NCBI RefSeq assembly: GCF_014648095.1
Contig: NZ_BMQL01000002.1
Location: 1 to 64,000, forward strand
Reading direction: 5' to 3'
DNA: 64,000 nt
Source of the DNA: Deinococcus ruber
Lineage (GTDB): Bacteria > Deinococcota > Deinococci > Deinococcales > Deinococcaceae
The position numbers were made by a program, and so were the translations under genes. Below are positions 20,031 to 29,799 of the stretch, in pieces. Each line of letters opens with the position of its first letter. The first letter of the stretch is position 1. The notes under the pieces were generated by a model. The model saw nothing but the letters and a program-made list of their open reading frames with translations, did not search any database and was not told the DNA's origin.

Positions 20031-20648
20031 TCAGGTCAGCAAATTCCGTGCAACTTCAAAGGGGGCGTGCTGTTGGCGCAGGTGTTGCCAGCTTCCGAGC
20101 GTATGCAGGTGCTGCGCTGCCGCGAAATGGTGTGGCTGCTCGTGGCGGTGAACTTCAAAGAAACCGTGTTCGCGGGGCAGATAGCTTTCAAACATGCTAC
20201 AGATCAGCAGAACACTGCACCACGCTTCGATATCGGGAGGTGGGCGCAGCAGCATGGTGGGCTTCTGCCGATAATAAGCTGTCTGTTCGAGCGCGTCGGT
20301 GTGCCCTGCCCACGAGTCACGGGTAGCAAAAGCCAGCGGTGAGATGCGCTGCATTCGCATGGCTCCCAGGCACATCGGGCAGGGTTCGACACTGGAAACC
20401 AGCGTCAGTTGGCGTGACTGTTCGGCTGTCAGATCGAGCAGGCACAGCAGCGCATTCATTTCGGCGTGGGCCATCCGGTGTCCAGCGATGATGCCCTCAA
20501 CCCGCCTTGCCTCACCCAGTCGGTTTCTCCCACGTGACAGCACCTCGCCAGTGTCGTCCACCACACAGGCTCCGATAGGCAGCGAACCCGCCGAATAGGC
20601 GTCCCAGGCTTCTTCCATCGCCACATCCCAGGGCACAGCGTTGCTCAC
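20031..20648 (-). CDS. Zinc-dependent nucleoside/nucleotide deaminase family protein
   Basis: A 205-residue protein with the cytidine-deaminase-like zinc site: HAEMNAL (His ligand and catalytic Glu) and EPCPMCLGAM (two Cys ligands). The order fits the guanine/CMP/tRNA-adenosine deaminase superfamily. The C-terminal 70 residues extend beyond the core and are His-rich (EVHRHEQPHHFAAAQHLH). The ATG overlaps the stop of the GGDEF-RHH gene (ATGA). The substrate cannot be inferred; guanine or a damaged nucleobase are candidates. Confidence 0.82.
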   Translation of the reverse strand: MSNAVPWDVAMEEAWDAYSAGSLPIGACVVDDTGEVLSRGRNRLGEARRVEGIIAGHRMAHAEMNALLCLLDLTAEQSRQLTLVSSVEPCPMCLGAMRMQRISPLAFATRDSWAGHTDALEQTAYYRQKPTMLLRPPPDIEAWCSVLLICSMFESYLPREHGFFEVHRHEQPHHFAAAQHLHTLGSWQHLRQQHAPFEVARNLLT

Positions 20649-21256
20649 AGTTCAGCCCGGTATTTCTCGCTCACATCCTCCAGTGCTTCCCGCAGCAGGC
20701 TCGCTTCCGTGCGTCCCAGCGCCGCCGACAGCTTGCTCAGGCGCTCCAGGCTGGCTTTCGGGTAGTAGTTGCTCTTCAGCACCATCCGGCTTTCCACATA
20801 GATGCAGGCGCGGCCTCGGCCCTCGACTTTGGCGCGGTACAGCGCGGCGTCGGCAGCCCGCATCAGGTCAGGAAGCGTCTGAGCGTGGGCCGGGCGGTAG
20901 GCCAGCCCCACCGACATGCTCAGGCTGGCGGGCCACGCCGGGTCGCGGTTCTCGGGCTGCTGAAAGTGCCGGATGACTTCGCTCAGCAGAATCAGGGCGG
21001 TTTCGGCAGGCGTGTCGGGCAGGGCCGCCGCGTACTCGTCGCCGCCGATGCGGGCCACCAGACTTCCGGTGGGCAGACTGCGCGTCAACAGCCGCTCGAC
21101 AGTTCTCAGCACGTTGTCTCCGGCAGCGTGGCCCAGGATGTCGTTCACGTTCTTGAACTGGTCGAGGTCGATCAGTGCCAGGGTCAGTGGCGTGTCACCC
21201 AGTTTTTCCAGAGCAGCGTCAAGTTCGGCACGGTCGAGCAGCGGCAGTAAATTCAT
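20645..21256 (-). CDS. Soluble GGDEF protein with C-terminal ribbon-helix-helix-like segment
   Basis: A 203-residue cytoplasmic protein. Residues 1-157 form a GGDEF domain that lacks a sensory N-terminus; the active site is RIGGDEY (71-75) with IDLDQFKNVNDILGH before it. The last 45 residues (VLKSNYYPKASLERLSKLSA, then ALGRTEASLLREAL) read like a ribbon-helix-helix DNA-binding unit: one strand, a helix, GRT turn, second helix. This pairing of c-di-GMP synthesis with a CopG/MetJ-type fold is unusual. GGAGG precedes the ATG, and an AT palindrome lies in the promoter region. Confidence 0.78.
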   Translation of the reverse strand: MNLLPLLDRAELDAALEKLGDTPLTLALIDLDQFKNVNDILGHAAGDNVLRTVERLLTRSLPTGSLVARIGGDEYAAALPDTPAETALILLSEVIRHFQQPENRDPAWPASLSMSVGLAYRPAHAQTLPDLMRAADAALYRAKVEGRGRACIYVESRMVLKSNYYPKASLERLSKLSAALGRTEASLLREALEDVSEKYRAEL

Positions 21257-21280
21257 AAAGCCTCCATTGTATGCCCCTTA

Positions 21281-21294
21281 AACATATATATGTT
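21281..21294. promoter_or_regulatory. Perfect 14-bp palindrome upstream of GGDEF-RHH gene
   Basis: AACATATATATGTT is fully self-complementary and lies 25 bases before the GGDEF-RHH start codon, with a degenerate half copy (AACATACGTT) at 21313-21322. Its AT composition stands out in this GC-rich genome. A ribbon-helix-helix or other dimeric repressor site is plausible, perhaps autoregulatory. Confidence 0.5.
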
Positions 21295-21383
21295 ACGGGC
21301 AATAGTTAAGCGAACATACGTTGGAGGAAGAGACGAAAGCGGCCCACCTCCGAAGAGACGGGCCGCACGAACAGGGAACAGAC

Positions 21384-21716
21384 TCAGTAGGTAAAGTAAG
21401 GAGCCATCTTCAGCACGTTCTTGGGGCCGATGCCCCTGACCTTCTTGACCAGTTCCGCCTGATCTTTGAAGGGACGATTCTTGATCAGGTCGTCCACGAC
21501 TTTTTGCGACAGCCCCGGCACCTTCAGCAGGTCGGCGGCGCTGCCAGTGTTTACGTTTACCTTGAAGCCAGCGGGCGGCAGGGCAACGGTGGGCTTGGGC
21601 ATCTTCATGGTGGTGGCAGGCGTGGTCGCGGTGGTGGTGCCGCTGGCAGCCAGGGCGGTTCCGGTGAGGGTGACGGCGGTCAGCAGGCCGAGCAGGATGT
21701 GAGCAGAACGTTTCAT
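21384..21716 (-). CDS. Secreted ComEA-like helix-hairpin-helix protein
   Basis: A 110-residue exported protein: signal peptide (HILLGLLTAVTLTGTALAAS), a Thr-rich linker, and a double HhH domain (KVNVNTGSAADLLKVPGLSQ and VKKVRGIGPKNVLKMAPYF). The VNVNTGSAADL opening is the hallmark of the ComEA DNA-binding domain, so binding of DNA outside the membrane, for example in uptake, is a reasonable guess. It lacks a membrane anchor after cleavage. The start at 21716 is set by the signal peptide and a GAGG site; the open frame upstream is not used. Confidence 0.78.
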   Translation of the reverse strand: MKRSAHILLGLLTAVTLTGTALAASGTTTATTPATTMKMPKPTVALPPAGFKVNVNTGSAADLLKVPGLSQKVVDDLIKNRPFKDQAELVKKVRGIGPKNVLKMAPYFTY

Positions 21717-22083
21717 GTTGAACCTCGTGGAAAGCAGAAAGTGCGCGGCAGCCAGCAGCGCCCCGGGCACGGCCCGCCGCCCATCCCGGTGATGGAGACG
21801 CGGGTGCCAGGTGGCCGCAGTCTGCCGCGCCCGGGTAAAGCCGCAGTAAAGGGTGAGGACGGCTGTGTGAGGAGAGCGGTCTGCGCCTGACACGCTGCCT
21901 TTGCCTTGTCTCTTCCTAAACTTGAGTCGAGGGCGCTCATATTCCCGTATCTACCCGTTGACACTGAAGTGAGTGTGGCGATAACATTGCGGGCGGAGTT
22001 GGCTGTTTGACCCGCTCATGCCGAGTGCTGGTCAACGCCGCAAGACCCGTAACTTTCATCTCACTTTCACAGGAGGAACTTTC
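21717..22083. promoter_or_regulatory. Upstream region of groESL with promoter and HAIR-like half-site
   Basis: In this gap TTGACA (21958-21963) and TAACAT (21982-21987) form a promoter-like pair 18 bases apart, pointing to groES. Just upstream is CTTGAGT-N7-GCTCATA (21921-21941). Its first arm equals the HspR-binding HAIR element (CTTGAGT-N7-ACTCAAG) and its second arm keeps four of seven bases. The rest of the gap shows no gene. Control by HspR is inference. Confidence 0.45.
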
Positions 22084-22371
22084 ATGCTGAAACCTTTGGG
22101 CGACCGGATTCTGGTAGAAATTATCGAGGAAAGCGAGCAGAAGACGGCGGGCGGCCTGTACGTCCCCGACACCGCCAAAGAGAAGAGCCAGCGCGGCAAG
22201 GTGGTCGCGGTGGGCAGCGGCAAGACCCTCGACAACGGCACCAAGCTCGCCCTGGAAGTCTCGGTGGGCGACACCGTGTACTTTGCCAAGTACGGCGGCA
22301 CCGAAGTGACGCTGGAAGGCAAGAACTACAGCATCCTGGCCGAGCGCGACATTCTGGCGATTGTTGACTGA
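22084..22371 (+). CDS. groES: Co-chaperonin GroES
   Basis: The 95-residue lid of the GroEL folding chamber. Family features are complete: [12 protein letters not shown] start, the mobile loop [19 protein letters not shown], the roof hairpin near [18 protein letters not shown], and [20 protein letters not shown] at the end. The ATG at 22084 has an AGGAGG site and is preferred over a codon 22 residues upstream. groEL follows after 145 bases that contain a hairpin-type repeat, so the two probably share one mRNA. Confidence 0.97.
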   Translation: MLKPLGDRILVEIIEESEQKTAGGLYVPDTAKEKSQRGKVVAVGSGKTLDNGTKLALEVSVGDTVYFAKYGGTEVTLEGKNYSILAERDILAIVD

Positions 22372-22372
22372 A

Positions 22373-24169
<1,797 letters not shown>

Positions 24170-24202
24170 ACCACAACGAGCAGGGAGGAACGAGCAGGGA
24201 AG

Positions 24203-24232
24203 AAAGCCGGGGCCACGTGCCTCGGCTTTTTT
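24203..24232 (+). terminator. Terminator of groESL
   Basis: AAGCCG (24204-24209) pairs with CGGCTT (24223-24228), an inner GGC/GCC adds to the stem, and the stem is followed by a T run. It begins 34 bases after the groEL stop codon. Confidence 0.88.
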
Positions 24233-24375
24233 GTGCTGTCATACATCTGGTACTCCTGACATGTCGGCTGCTGCACCGTCTGGATTTCATGAATCTGTTT
24301 TGTTTTAATTTTCACAGACGGTATGTGAAGTTCTTCTGTCATCGGCTTGACAGAACTCCTCTGTTAGGTTGGGTC

Positions 24376-26331
24376 ATGAAGTCCGGTTTTCGTAAAAAAT
24401 TGCATAACTGGCGCGAACTCTGTGCCAAATTCATCATGCTGGCAGTACTGGTGTTGGGAACCGGACAGGCTGCCTCGACCATCGGGGCGTGTAGCAAATT
24501 GGGCGGAACTCTGGGCACCAACCTCTTCGATAACGACGGGTCGTTCGGGACGCTCACGGGCACGCCCGCCAATCCAACCTGGGCGGCGGCACTCACGACA
24601 GGCCGCACTACCCTGAAATACATTAACAAGACCATTCGCACGACGCCCTGGGCTGGCAGCCCGGAAGACGGCGAATACACCATCAGCAACACCACCGCTT
24701 ACCGCACCGACGGCGCGTGGTGGAACTTCACCGATCACACCGGATCGAGTAACGGCACGCCCACCGGCAACCTGAACGGCCTGATGATGGTCATCAATGC
24801 CAGTGTGGTGGCCGATACCTTCTATCAGCAGACGCTGACCGTGACGCCCAATACCAATTACGAATACGGCCTGTGGATCATGAACATGCTCAAAAGTAAC
24901 AGCAACAATCCCAACATTCAGGTCGAAGTGGACCGCATCGTGGGCGGTGTCGCGCTGCCCACGCAGATTGTGGCCGTGACGGGGAACATCCCCAATACCA
25001 ACCCCGCGACGTGGCAGGCATTCGGCTCGGTCATCAACAGCGGCCCCGCCACGCAGATGGTGGTGCGGTTCAAGAACAAGAATCCGGGCGGCGGCGGCAA
25101 CGACCTCGCCATCGACGATCTGATTTTCACAAACTGCACCGGCCTGAGCATCGGCTCGCTCAGCGGCACGGTGTATCTCGACACCAACCGCGACAGCGTG
25201 CTTCAGGCTGCCACCGACACCGTGCAGGCGGGCGTGACGGTGCAACTCGTCAATGCTGCCGGAGCCGTGACAAGCAGCGCCATCACCGACAGCACCGGGT
25301 ACTACGTCTTTTACAACGTGCCTGCTGCCACCTACACCGTGCGCGTTCAGCCGAGCGATCCCACTATCAATGCCACGTATGTCGCCACCGCGCCCACCGG
25401 GGCACAGCGCACCAGCGTCGTGATCGGCAACGGAGCCTTCGTGCTGAATCAGGATTTCGGCTATCAGCAGGGGGTGGACGTGCAGGCGCTCAAGACGCAG
25501 CGGCTGGGCACCACCGGCACCTTCAGCAGCGCCGCCCTCACCTCGGTGCCGCGTACCCAGTTCGTGCAGTACCAGCTGACCCTGAAGAACAACGGCACGG
25601 TTGCCACCACCACGCCCAGCACCCTGACCGACGTGCTCAGCAGCAGTTTCAGTGCGCCGACCATTGCGGCAGCGGCGGCGGCAGCGGGTGGGGCCACCGG
25701 CTGCGCGGCCAGCTTTGGCAGCGGCAGCACCAGCAAAACCCTGACCATGACGGCGGCGACCCTCCCAGCCGGAGCCTCGTGCGTGGTCACGATTCAGGTG
25801 CAGGCCAATACCGCCGCCCCCCTCAGCAACACCGCGACGGCCAGTCCGCCCAGCGGCATTCCCGATTACGCCACCAGCAACAACACCGCGACTGTCAGCA
25901 CCACCGTGCTGGGGTCTCCGGTGGTCGTTCTGACCAAGCGTGTCAGAAACCTCGGCCCCGCGTCGGCGCTCAATACCAGCGCAGTGTTCAGCACGGCCAT
26001 TTCCGGCAGCCCCGGCGACGTTACCGAATACTGCATCGACTACAGCAACGCGGCGGGCGTGCTGAATGCATCCGGGTTCGTTCTCACCGATGTGGTGCCC
26101 GCGAACACCAGTGCCTGGACAGACGGCTACGGCGCAGGCAAGGGCTTACAGTGGGTCAGCACCGTCGCGGGCACGACCACCACCACCCTGCTGACCAGCG
26201 CGACCACGAGCGCCGCCAGTACGCCCAGCCCCGACGACGCGGGCGAACTGAACAGTACCGCGACTCTGCGGGTAGGCACGCTCAATTCGGGCGACAGCGG
26301 CAATATGTGCTTCCGCGCCCTTATTCGCTGA
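24376..26331 (+). CDS. Large secreted surface protein with SdrD B-like and DUF11-like domains
   Basis: A 651-residue exported protein. The signal region (FIMLAVLVLGTGQA, cleavage near AAS) is followed by a Thr/Asn/Gly-rich beta domain (about 30-255), an SdrD B-type repeat (about 262-345: LSGTVYLDTNRDS and DSTGYYVFYNVPAATYTVRV), a DUF11-like domain (about 368-515: QFVQYQLTLKNNGTVATTT) and a second such module (515-651). These are stalk-like modules of adhesins and S-layer-associated proteins. No LPXTG or C-terminal membrane anchor is seen. The start at 24376 is chosen from the signal peptide. The 3' end overlaps the convergent P-loop gene by 11 bases. Confidence 0.8.
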   Translation: MKSGFRKKLHNWRELCAKFIMLAVLVLGTGQAASTIGACSKLGGTLGTNLFDNDGSFGTLTGTPANPTWAAALTTGRTTLKYINKTIRTTPWAGSPEDGEYTISNTTAYRTDGAWWNFTDHTGSSNGTPTGNLNGLMMVINASVVADTFYQQTLTVTPNTNYEYGLWIMNMLKSNSNNPNIQVEVDRIVGGVALPTQIVAVTGNIPNTNPATWQAFGSVINSGPATQMVVRFKNKNPGGGGNDLAIDDLIFTNCTGLSIGSLSGTVYLDTNRDSVLQAATDTVQAGVTVQLVNAAGAVTSSAITDSTGYYVFYNVPAATYTVRVQPSDPTINATYVATAPTGAQRTSVVIGNGAFVLNQDFGYQQGVDVQALKTQRLGTTGTFSSAALTSVPRTQFVQYQLTLKNNGTVATTTPSTLTDVLSSSFSAPTIAAAAAAAGGATGCAASFGSGSTSKTLTMTAATLPAGASCVVTIQVQANTAAPLSNTATASPPSGIPDYATSNNTATVSTTVLGSPVVVLTKRVRNLGPASALNTSAVFSTAISGSPGDVTEYCIDYSNAAGVLNASGFVLTDVVPANTSAWTDGYGAGKGLQWVSTVAGTTTTTLLTSATTSAASTPSPDDAGELNSTATLRVGTLNSGDSGNMCFRALIR

Positions 26332-26866
26332 GCGTGTGCAACCACTTCAGGGCGTATCTGTGCGTTTCTGCCTTCGTCCCGACGTTTTCAAGCCGTAGCA
26401 CTGGACAGGGAAGACCTGCCAGCCACGCTTCCTGTTCTGCCCGGTTACGGCTGGCTGTATTCGAGTCGTATCCGGCTGCCCAGGTCAGAAAGTCACGGTG
26501 CGTCTGGAACAGCGGCCCACCCTTGGCAATGGCTGCGCCGTAGCGTTGGCGTTCGCGGGCCTGAAGACGTTCGAGGCGCAGCCTGGGCGGAAGATGAACA
26601 AAGATGGCCGCCTGAATCTGCGGAATGAACATGTCGCCCCAGCCGCCCATCCAGCCGGAAAGACTCCAGCCGTCAGGGGCCGATGTGAAGGCGGTTGACA
26701 GTCGTTGCTGCCGCTCGGGGGTGGGCCGCCTCCGGGTATAGGGCGGGTCGGTAGCCTCCCAGAAAAAGTCGTCGCTGTCGAGATGCGTCAGGCCGAGTTC
26801 AGCGGCCAACGCTCGCCCAAGCGTGGTGGTGCCGCTGCCTGACGCCCCGAAGATATGAAGCCTCAA
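26321..26866 (-). CDS. P-loop nucleoside/adenylate kinase-like protein
   Basis: A 181-residue protein with a Walker A loop right at the N-terminus (FGASGSGTTTLGRALA) and the short length of the shikimate/adenylate kinase-like family often labelled topology-modulation or AAA proteins. LDSDDFFWEATDPPYT is the typical second motif of these proteins. The TTG start lies inside the stop region of the metallophosphatase gene (TTGA overlap), so translation is coupled to it. The phosphate acceptor is unknown. Confidence 0.75.
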   Translation of the reverse strand: MRLHIFGASGSGTTTLGRALAAELGLTHLDSDDFFWEATDPPYTRRRPTPERQQRLSTAFTSAPDGWSLSGWMGGWGDMFIPQIQAAIFVHLPPRLRLERLQARERQRYGAAIAKGGPLFQTHRDFLTWAAGYDSNTASRNRAEQEAWLAGLPCPVLRLENVGTKAETHRYALKWLHTLSE

Positions 26867-27894
26867 GGCTTGCTGTCCTCCGTCTGATACGCCAGCGTCG
26901 GCACGCCCGCCGCGTCCACCGTATACGCCTGATACGTCAGGGTGGTTGGCGTGAATTTCAGCCAGAAGAAGCCCGGCGTGCTCATGGCCTGAAAGTCACT
27001 CGCGGCAGGAACGCCCAGGCCCGGCCCGGTGGTTTCGCCCGCCGCGCCCGACACCAGCAGGCGCGTGCCGGGGCATACGGTATTTGTAGCTGGAAACAGT
27101 TGCAGTGTGTGGTCGTGCCCCGCCGCGATCAGGTCGGCCTTTCCGCAGGCAGCCTGCTGATACATGGTTTTGATCGCCGCACCGCTGGCCCAGGGCAATA
27201 CCGCGCCGTAGGTGTACGTTCCGGCACTGCCGTGCAGTCCGTTGTTCAGCAGCGGATGATGCCCCAGCACCACGTTCCAGCGGGCCGGGCTGGCGTCCAG
27301 ACTCTGCTTCAGCCAGGCCCGCTGCGCTTCATCGAAGGCTGCGCCGGGGCGGTAGCTGGGGTCGCGGTTGGGCAGGTATGAGGCCAGCGGCGCGGTATCG
27401 ACCACGAAGAACTGCGCCAGATCGCCCCACGCGGCGCGGTAGGCCCGCTCGGGCATGATCCACTGCGGATGGCTGCGGGCGTAGTCGAGTTCGCTTTGCA
27501 GCCCTGCCGGATTCGCCCCGTCGCCGCCCATCAGCCACGATTCGTCATGGTTGCCCGCCACCATCAGGAAGGGGAAGTTCAGCGGGCCGTACAGGTCGGC
27601 AAAACGCGTTTGAAATACGGCATCGTCGGCGCTGCTCGGGGCTTTCGGGTAGAAATTGTCTCCCAGGCCCACGCCCAGGTCGCAGCCCTGCTGCTGACAC
27701 ACGCGGGCAATGGCCTTTGCCACTGCTGCCTGAATCTCGCCGCCTTTGCCCTGATCGCCCATCATCAGCACGCGCAGTTCGCCGGGATGTTCTGGGGCCT
27801 TCAGCGTCGCCTGGACATCCTGAAAATTGACAGTCGAGGCTGGAGCGCAGGCGGCCAGCAGCAGCGGAACGGCCAGAGCAGGGAACAGGCGCAT
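26863..27894 (-). CDS. Calcineurin-like metallophosphoesterase lipoprotein
   Basis: A 343-residue phosphoesterase with all five metal-site motifs: MMGDQGKGG, GLGDNFYP, VAGNHDE, VLGHHPLLN and AAGHDHTLQL, in the arrangement of purple acid phosphatases. The N-terminus (RLFPALAVPLLLAAC) is a lipoprotein signal with the lipobox LAAC, so the enzyme should be anchored outside the membrane. The start at 27894 is supported by TATGCT six bases upstream. Its promoter is back-to-back with that of the GCS2-like gene. The substrate is unknown; phosphate scavenging is possible. Confidence 0.85.
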   Translation of the reverse strand: MRLFPALAVPLLLAACAPASTVNFQDVQATLKAPEHPGELRVLMMGDQGKGGEIQAAVAKAIARVCQQQGCDLGVGLGDNFYPKAPSSADDAVFQTRFADLYGPLNFPFLMVAGNHDESWLMGGDGANPAGLQSELDYARSHPQWIMPERAYRAAWGDLAQFFVVDTAPLASYLPNRDPSYRPGAAFDEAQRAWLKQSLDASPARWNVVLGHHPLLNNGLHGSAGTYTYGAVLPWASGAAIKTMYQQAACGKADLIAAGHDHTLQLFPATNTVCPGTRLLVSGAAGETTGPGLGVPAASDFQAMSTPGFFWLKFTPTTLTYQAYTVDAAGVPTLAYQTEDSKP

Positions 27895-27900
27895 ACAGGC

Positions 27901-27915
27901 AGCATAATCTATACT
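27901..27915. promoter_or_regulatory. Back-to-back -10 boxes of a divergent leaderless pair
   Basis: On the minus strand TATGCT (27906-27901) ends six bases before the metallophosphatase ATG. On the plus strand TATACT (27910-27915) ends seven bases before the GCS2-like ATG. The two boxes are only three bases apart, and the whole intergenic region is 28 bases, so each promoter must lie inside the other gene. Confidence 0.65.
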
Positions 27916-27922
27916 CACCCCC

Positions 27923-28987
27923 ATGCCCGCTGCCGCCGCCCGTTTTCCCGTCACGCTCGGTCTGGAAGAGGAAATCTTTGTGCTGTACGGCGACGAGGTG
28001 CAGGGATTTCGGGCCAGTACCGCCAGCTTCTCGGGGCTGGCCCGGCTGCTGTGGCGCGACTGGCGCGGCAACGTGGGCGGCACCGCCAGCAACTTCCGGC
28101 GCGGCCCGGCAGCGCGGCGCGAACTGATGAGCAGCGTGGAAATCTCGACCCCGGTGCAGGCCCACCCAGGTACGCTGCTCGCCAGCGCCCTGAGCCGCCG
28201 CGCCGAACTGGCCCGCGCCCTGCCCGGCGGCCTGATGGTGCCGCTGGGCCTGCTGCCGGGCAGCGACGACTACCACACGGCGGGGCTGCATGTGCATGTG
28301 GGCGTGCCCAGGGAGCGGCTCGCCGCCGTGTACGGCAACATCGCCCGCTTCCTGCCGGTGCTCACGCATGCCAGCGCCAGCAGCCCCTGGTGGCAGGGCG
28401 CAGAGGCCGGGCCACTGTCGCGCCCGGTGCACAGCTTCGCGCTGGGGCCGCTGACCGCCGACCCGCTCGCCCGCTTTCAGGATCTGATCGTGACCCGGCG
28501 GCTGGGCACCATCGAACTGCGCGTCCTCGATCCCATCTGGGAACCCGACAGGCTGCATGCCGTCCTGAACGCGGTGTATGCCCTGGCGCAGTTGCCTCAG
28601 CGTCTGCCGTGGTCGCGGGCGCGGTACAACGCCCTGCGCGGCACCTACGCCAGCGGCCCGAACGCCGACATCCGGGCGCTGGCCCACGAACTTCAGGGCA
28701 TCAGCGGCTTCGATCCGGCGTGGCTGGAACACACCGTATCGGCGCGGGTGCTGGAAAGCTGGCAGCAGGCGGGCGAGGCGTACACGCTGGCCTCTCTCGA
28801 CGGCGCGTACCGAACAGGGCACTGGGGGCCAGTCGGCACGCCGCATGCTCGCCCGGCCCGCTGGCGCGGCGCGGCGGGATTCGCGGCCTATTACGTGCCC
28901 AAGCTGCCGTACATGGCAAAAAAAGTGCGGGCCGAGCATCATGCCGCCTGGGAAGGCGAGGCGCTGGTGATCGACGAGGTGGAGTGA
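27923..28987 (+). CDS. Glutamate-cysteine ligase-type (GCS2/YbdK) carboxylate-amine ligase
   Basis: A 354-residue member of the GCS2 family, which forms gamma-glutamyl or related amide bonds with ATP. The nucleotide/metal signature TLGLEEEIFV, the SSVEISTP segment, the metal ligands in LHVHVGVP and the late TIELRVLDPIWEPDR all match. YbdK-type enzymes have weak glutamate-cysteine ligase activity. Deinococci use bacillithiol rather than glutathione, so the natural product is uncertain. TATACT seven bases before the ATG indicates a leaderless mRNA. Confidence 0.82.
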   Translation: MPAAAARFPVTLGLEEEIFVLYGDEVQGFRASTASFSGLARLLWRDWRGNVGGTASNFRRGPAARRELMSSVEISTPVQAHPGTLLASALSRRAELARALPGGLMVPLGLLPGSDDYHTAGLHVHVGVPRERLAAVYGNIARFLPVLTHASASSPWWQGAEAGPLSRPVHSFALGPLTADPLARFQDLIVTRRLGTIELRVLDPIWEPDRLHAVLNAVYALAQLPQRLPWSRARYNALRGTYASGPNADIRALAHELQGISGFDPAWLEHTVSARVLESWQQAGEAYTLASLDGAYRTGHWGPVGTPHARPARWRGAAGFAAYYVPKLPYMAKKVRAEHHAAWEGEALVIDEVE

Positions 28988-29058
28988 CGCGGCGCAGTGG
29001 TGCAGCGCTTTTCTCAAAAGTTCGGGATACCTTCCGCGCACCCTGCTAGACTCCCTGC

Positions 29059-29790
29059 ATGAAACGTCTTCCCAGGTTCCTGCGCGTGCTGCTGCCAATT
29101 GCGGCGGTGTGGGCGGCGGTGTTGTACTTCCTGCAACGCATCTGGTTTTACCGCGACCCTATCCGCATCACCCCGGCAGAGGAAGTGATCGTCAGCCCCT
29201 GCGATGGGCAGGTGGTGTACATCCGCCGCGTCCAGGACGGGCAGATCACCGCTCAGAAGCTGGGCGAGAGCATCCGGGTCAGCGAGATCACTCACGCCGA
29301 CTGGCCCGAAGGCGTGACGCCGGGCAACGGCTGGCTGATCGGCATCTATATGAGTCCGCTGGACGTGCATTTCAACTACGCGCCGCTGAAGGCGAAGGTG
29401 GGAGGCATCGTTCACAACGGGGCCAAACTGAATCTGCCGATGGTCGATCTGTGGGAATACATTCAGCTCACGTACCTGCGGCGGGCCGTCGATCTGTTCG
29501 CCAAGCGCTACGCCCTGGAAAACGAGCGCCAGACGGTATTTCTGGAAGGCACGCTGGAAGGTGCACCACTGAAACTCGCGATGGTCGAGATCGCCGACAA
29601 ATTCGTGAACAAGATCAGCACCTTCGTTCAGGTAGGCGAGGAGGTGCGGCCCGGTCAGAAGGTCAGCTTCATCGAGCGCGGCTCACAGGTCGATCTGTTC
29701 GTGTTCGACGAGGACATCGAATTTCTGGTCGGTGTGGGTGATCAGGTCTACGGCGCTCAGACGCCCATTGCCCGCCGCGCCCAGCGCTGA
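29059..29790 (+). CDS. psd: Phosphatidylserine decarboxylase-type protein
   Basis: A 243-residue membrane-associated enzyme of phospholipid synthesis with one N-terminal hydrophobic segment (9-28). The family order is kept: FYRDP, VSPCDGQVVYI, GIYMSPLDVHFNYAP and the self-cleavage site IERGSQVDLF, where S209 would become the pyruvoyl group. The RGS site resembles the short PSD-A form more than the LGST of E. coli Psd. TAGACT six bases before the ATG suggests a leaderless start. dedA follows after nine bases, giving a membrane-related pair. Confidence 0.85.
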   Translation: MKRLPRFLRVLLPIAAVWAAVLYFLQRIWFYRDPIRITPAEEVIVSPCDGQVVYIRRVQDGQITAQKLGESIRVSEITHADWPEGVTPGNGWLIGIYMSPLDVHFNYAPLKAKVGGIVHNGAKLNLPMVDLWEYIQLTYLRRAVDLFAKRYALENERQTVFLEGTLEGAPLKLAMVEIADKFVNKISTFVQVGEEVRPGQKVSFIERGSQVDLFVFDEDIEFLVGVGDQVYGAQTPIARRAQR

Positions 29791-29799
29791 GCCGAGCGT

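Noticed and set aside
21717..21893. Longer N-terminus for the HhH protein (169 codons)
   Set aside because: The internal ATG at 21716 has a ribosome site and begins a perfect signal peptide, which an extension would bury.
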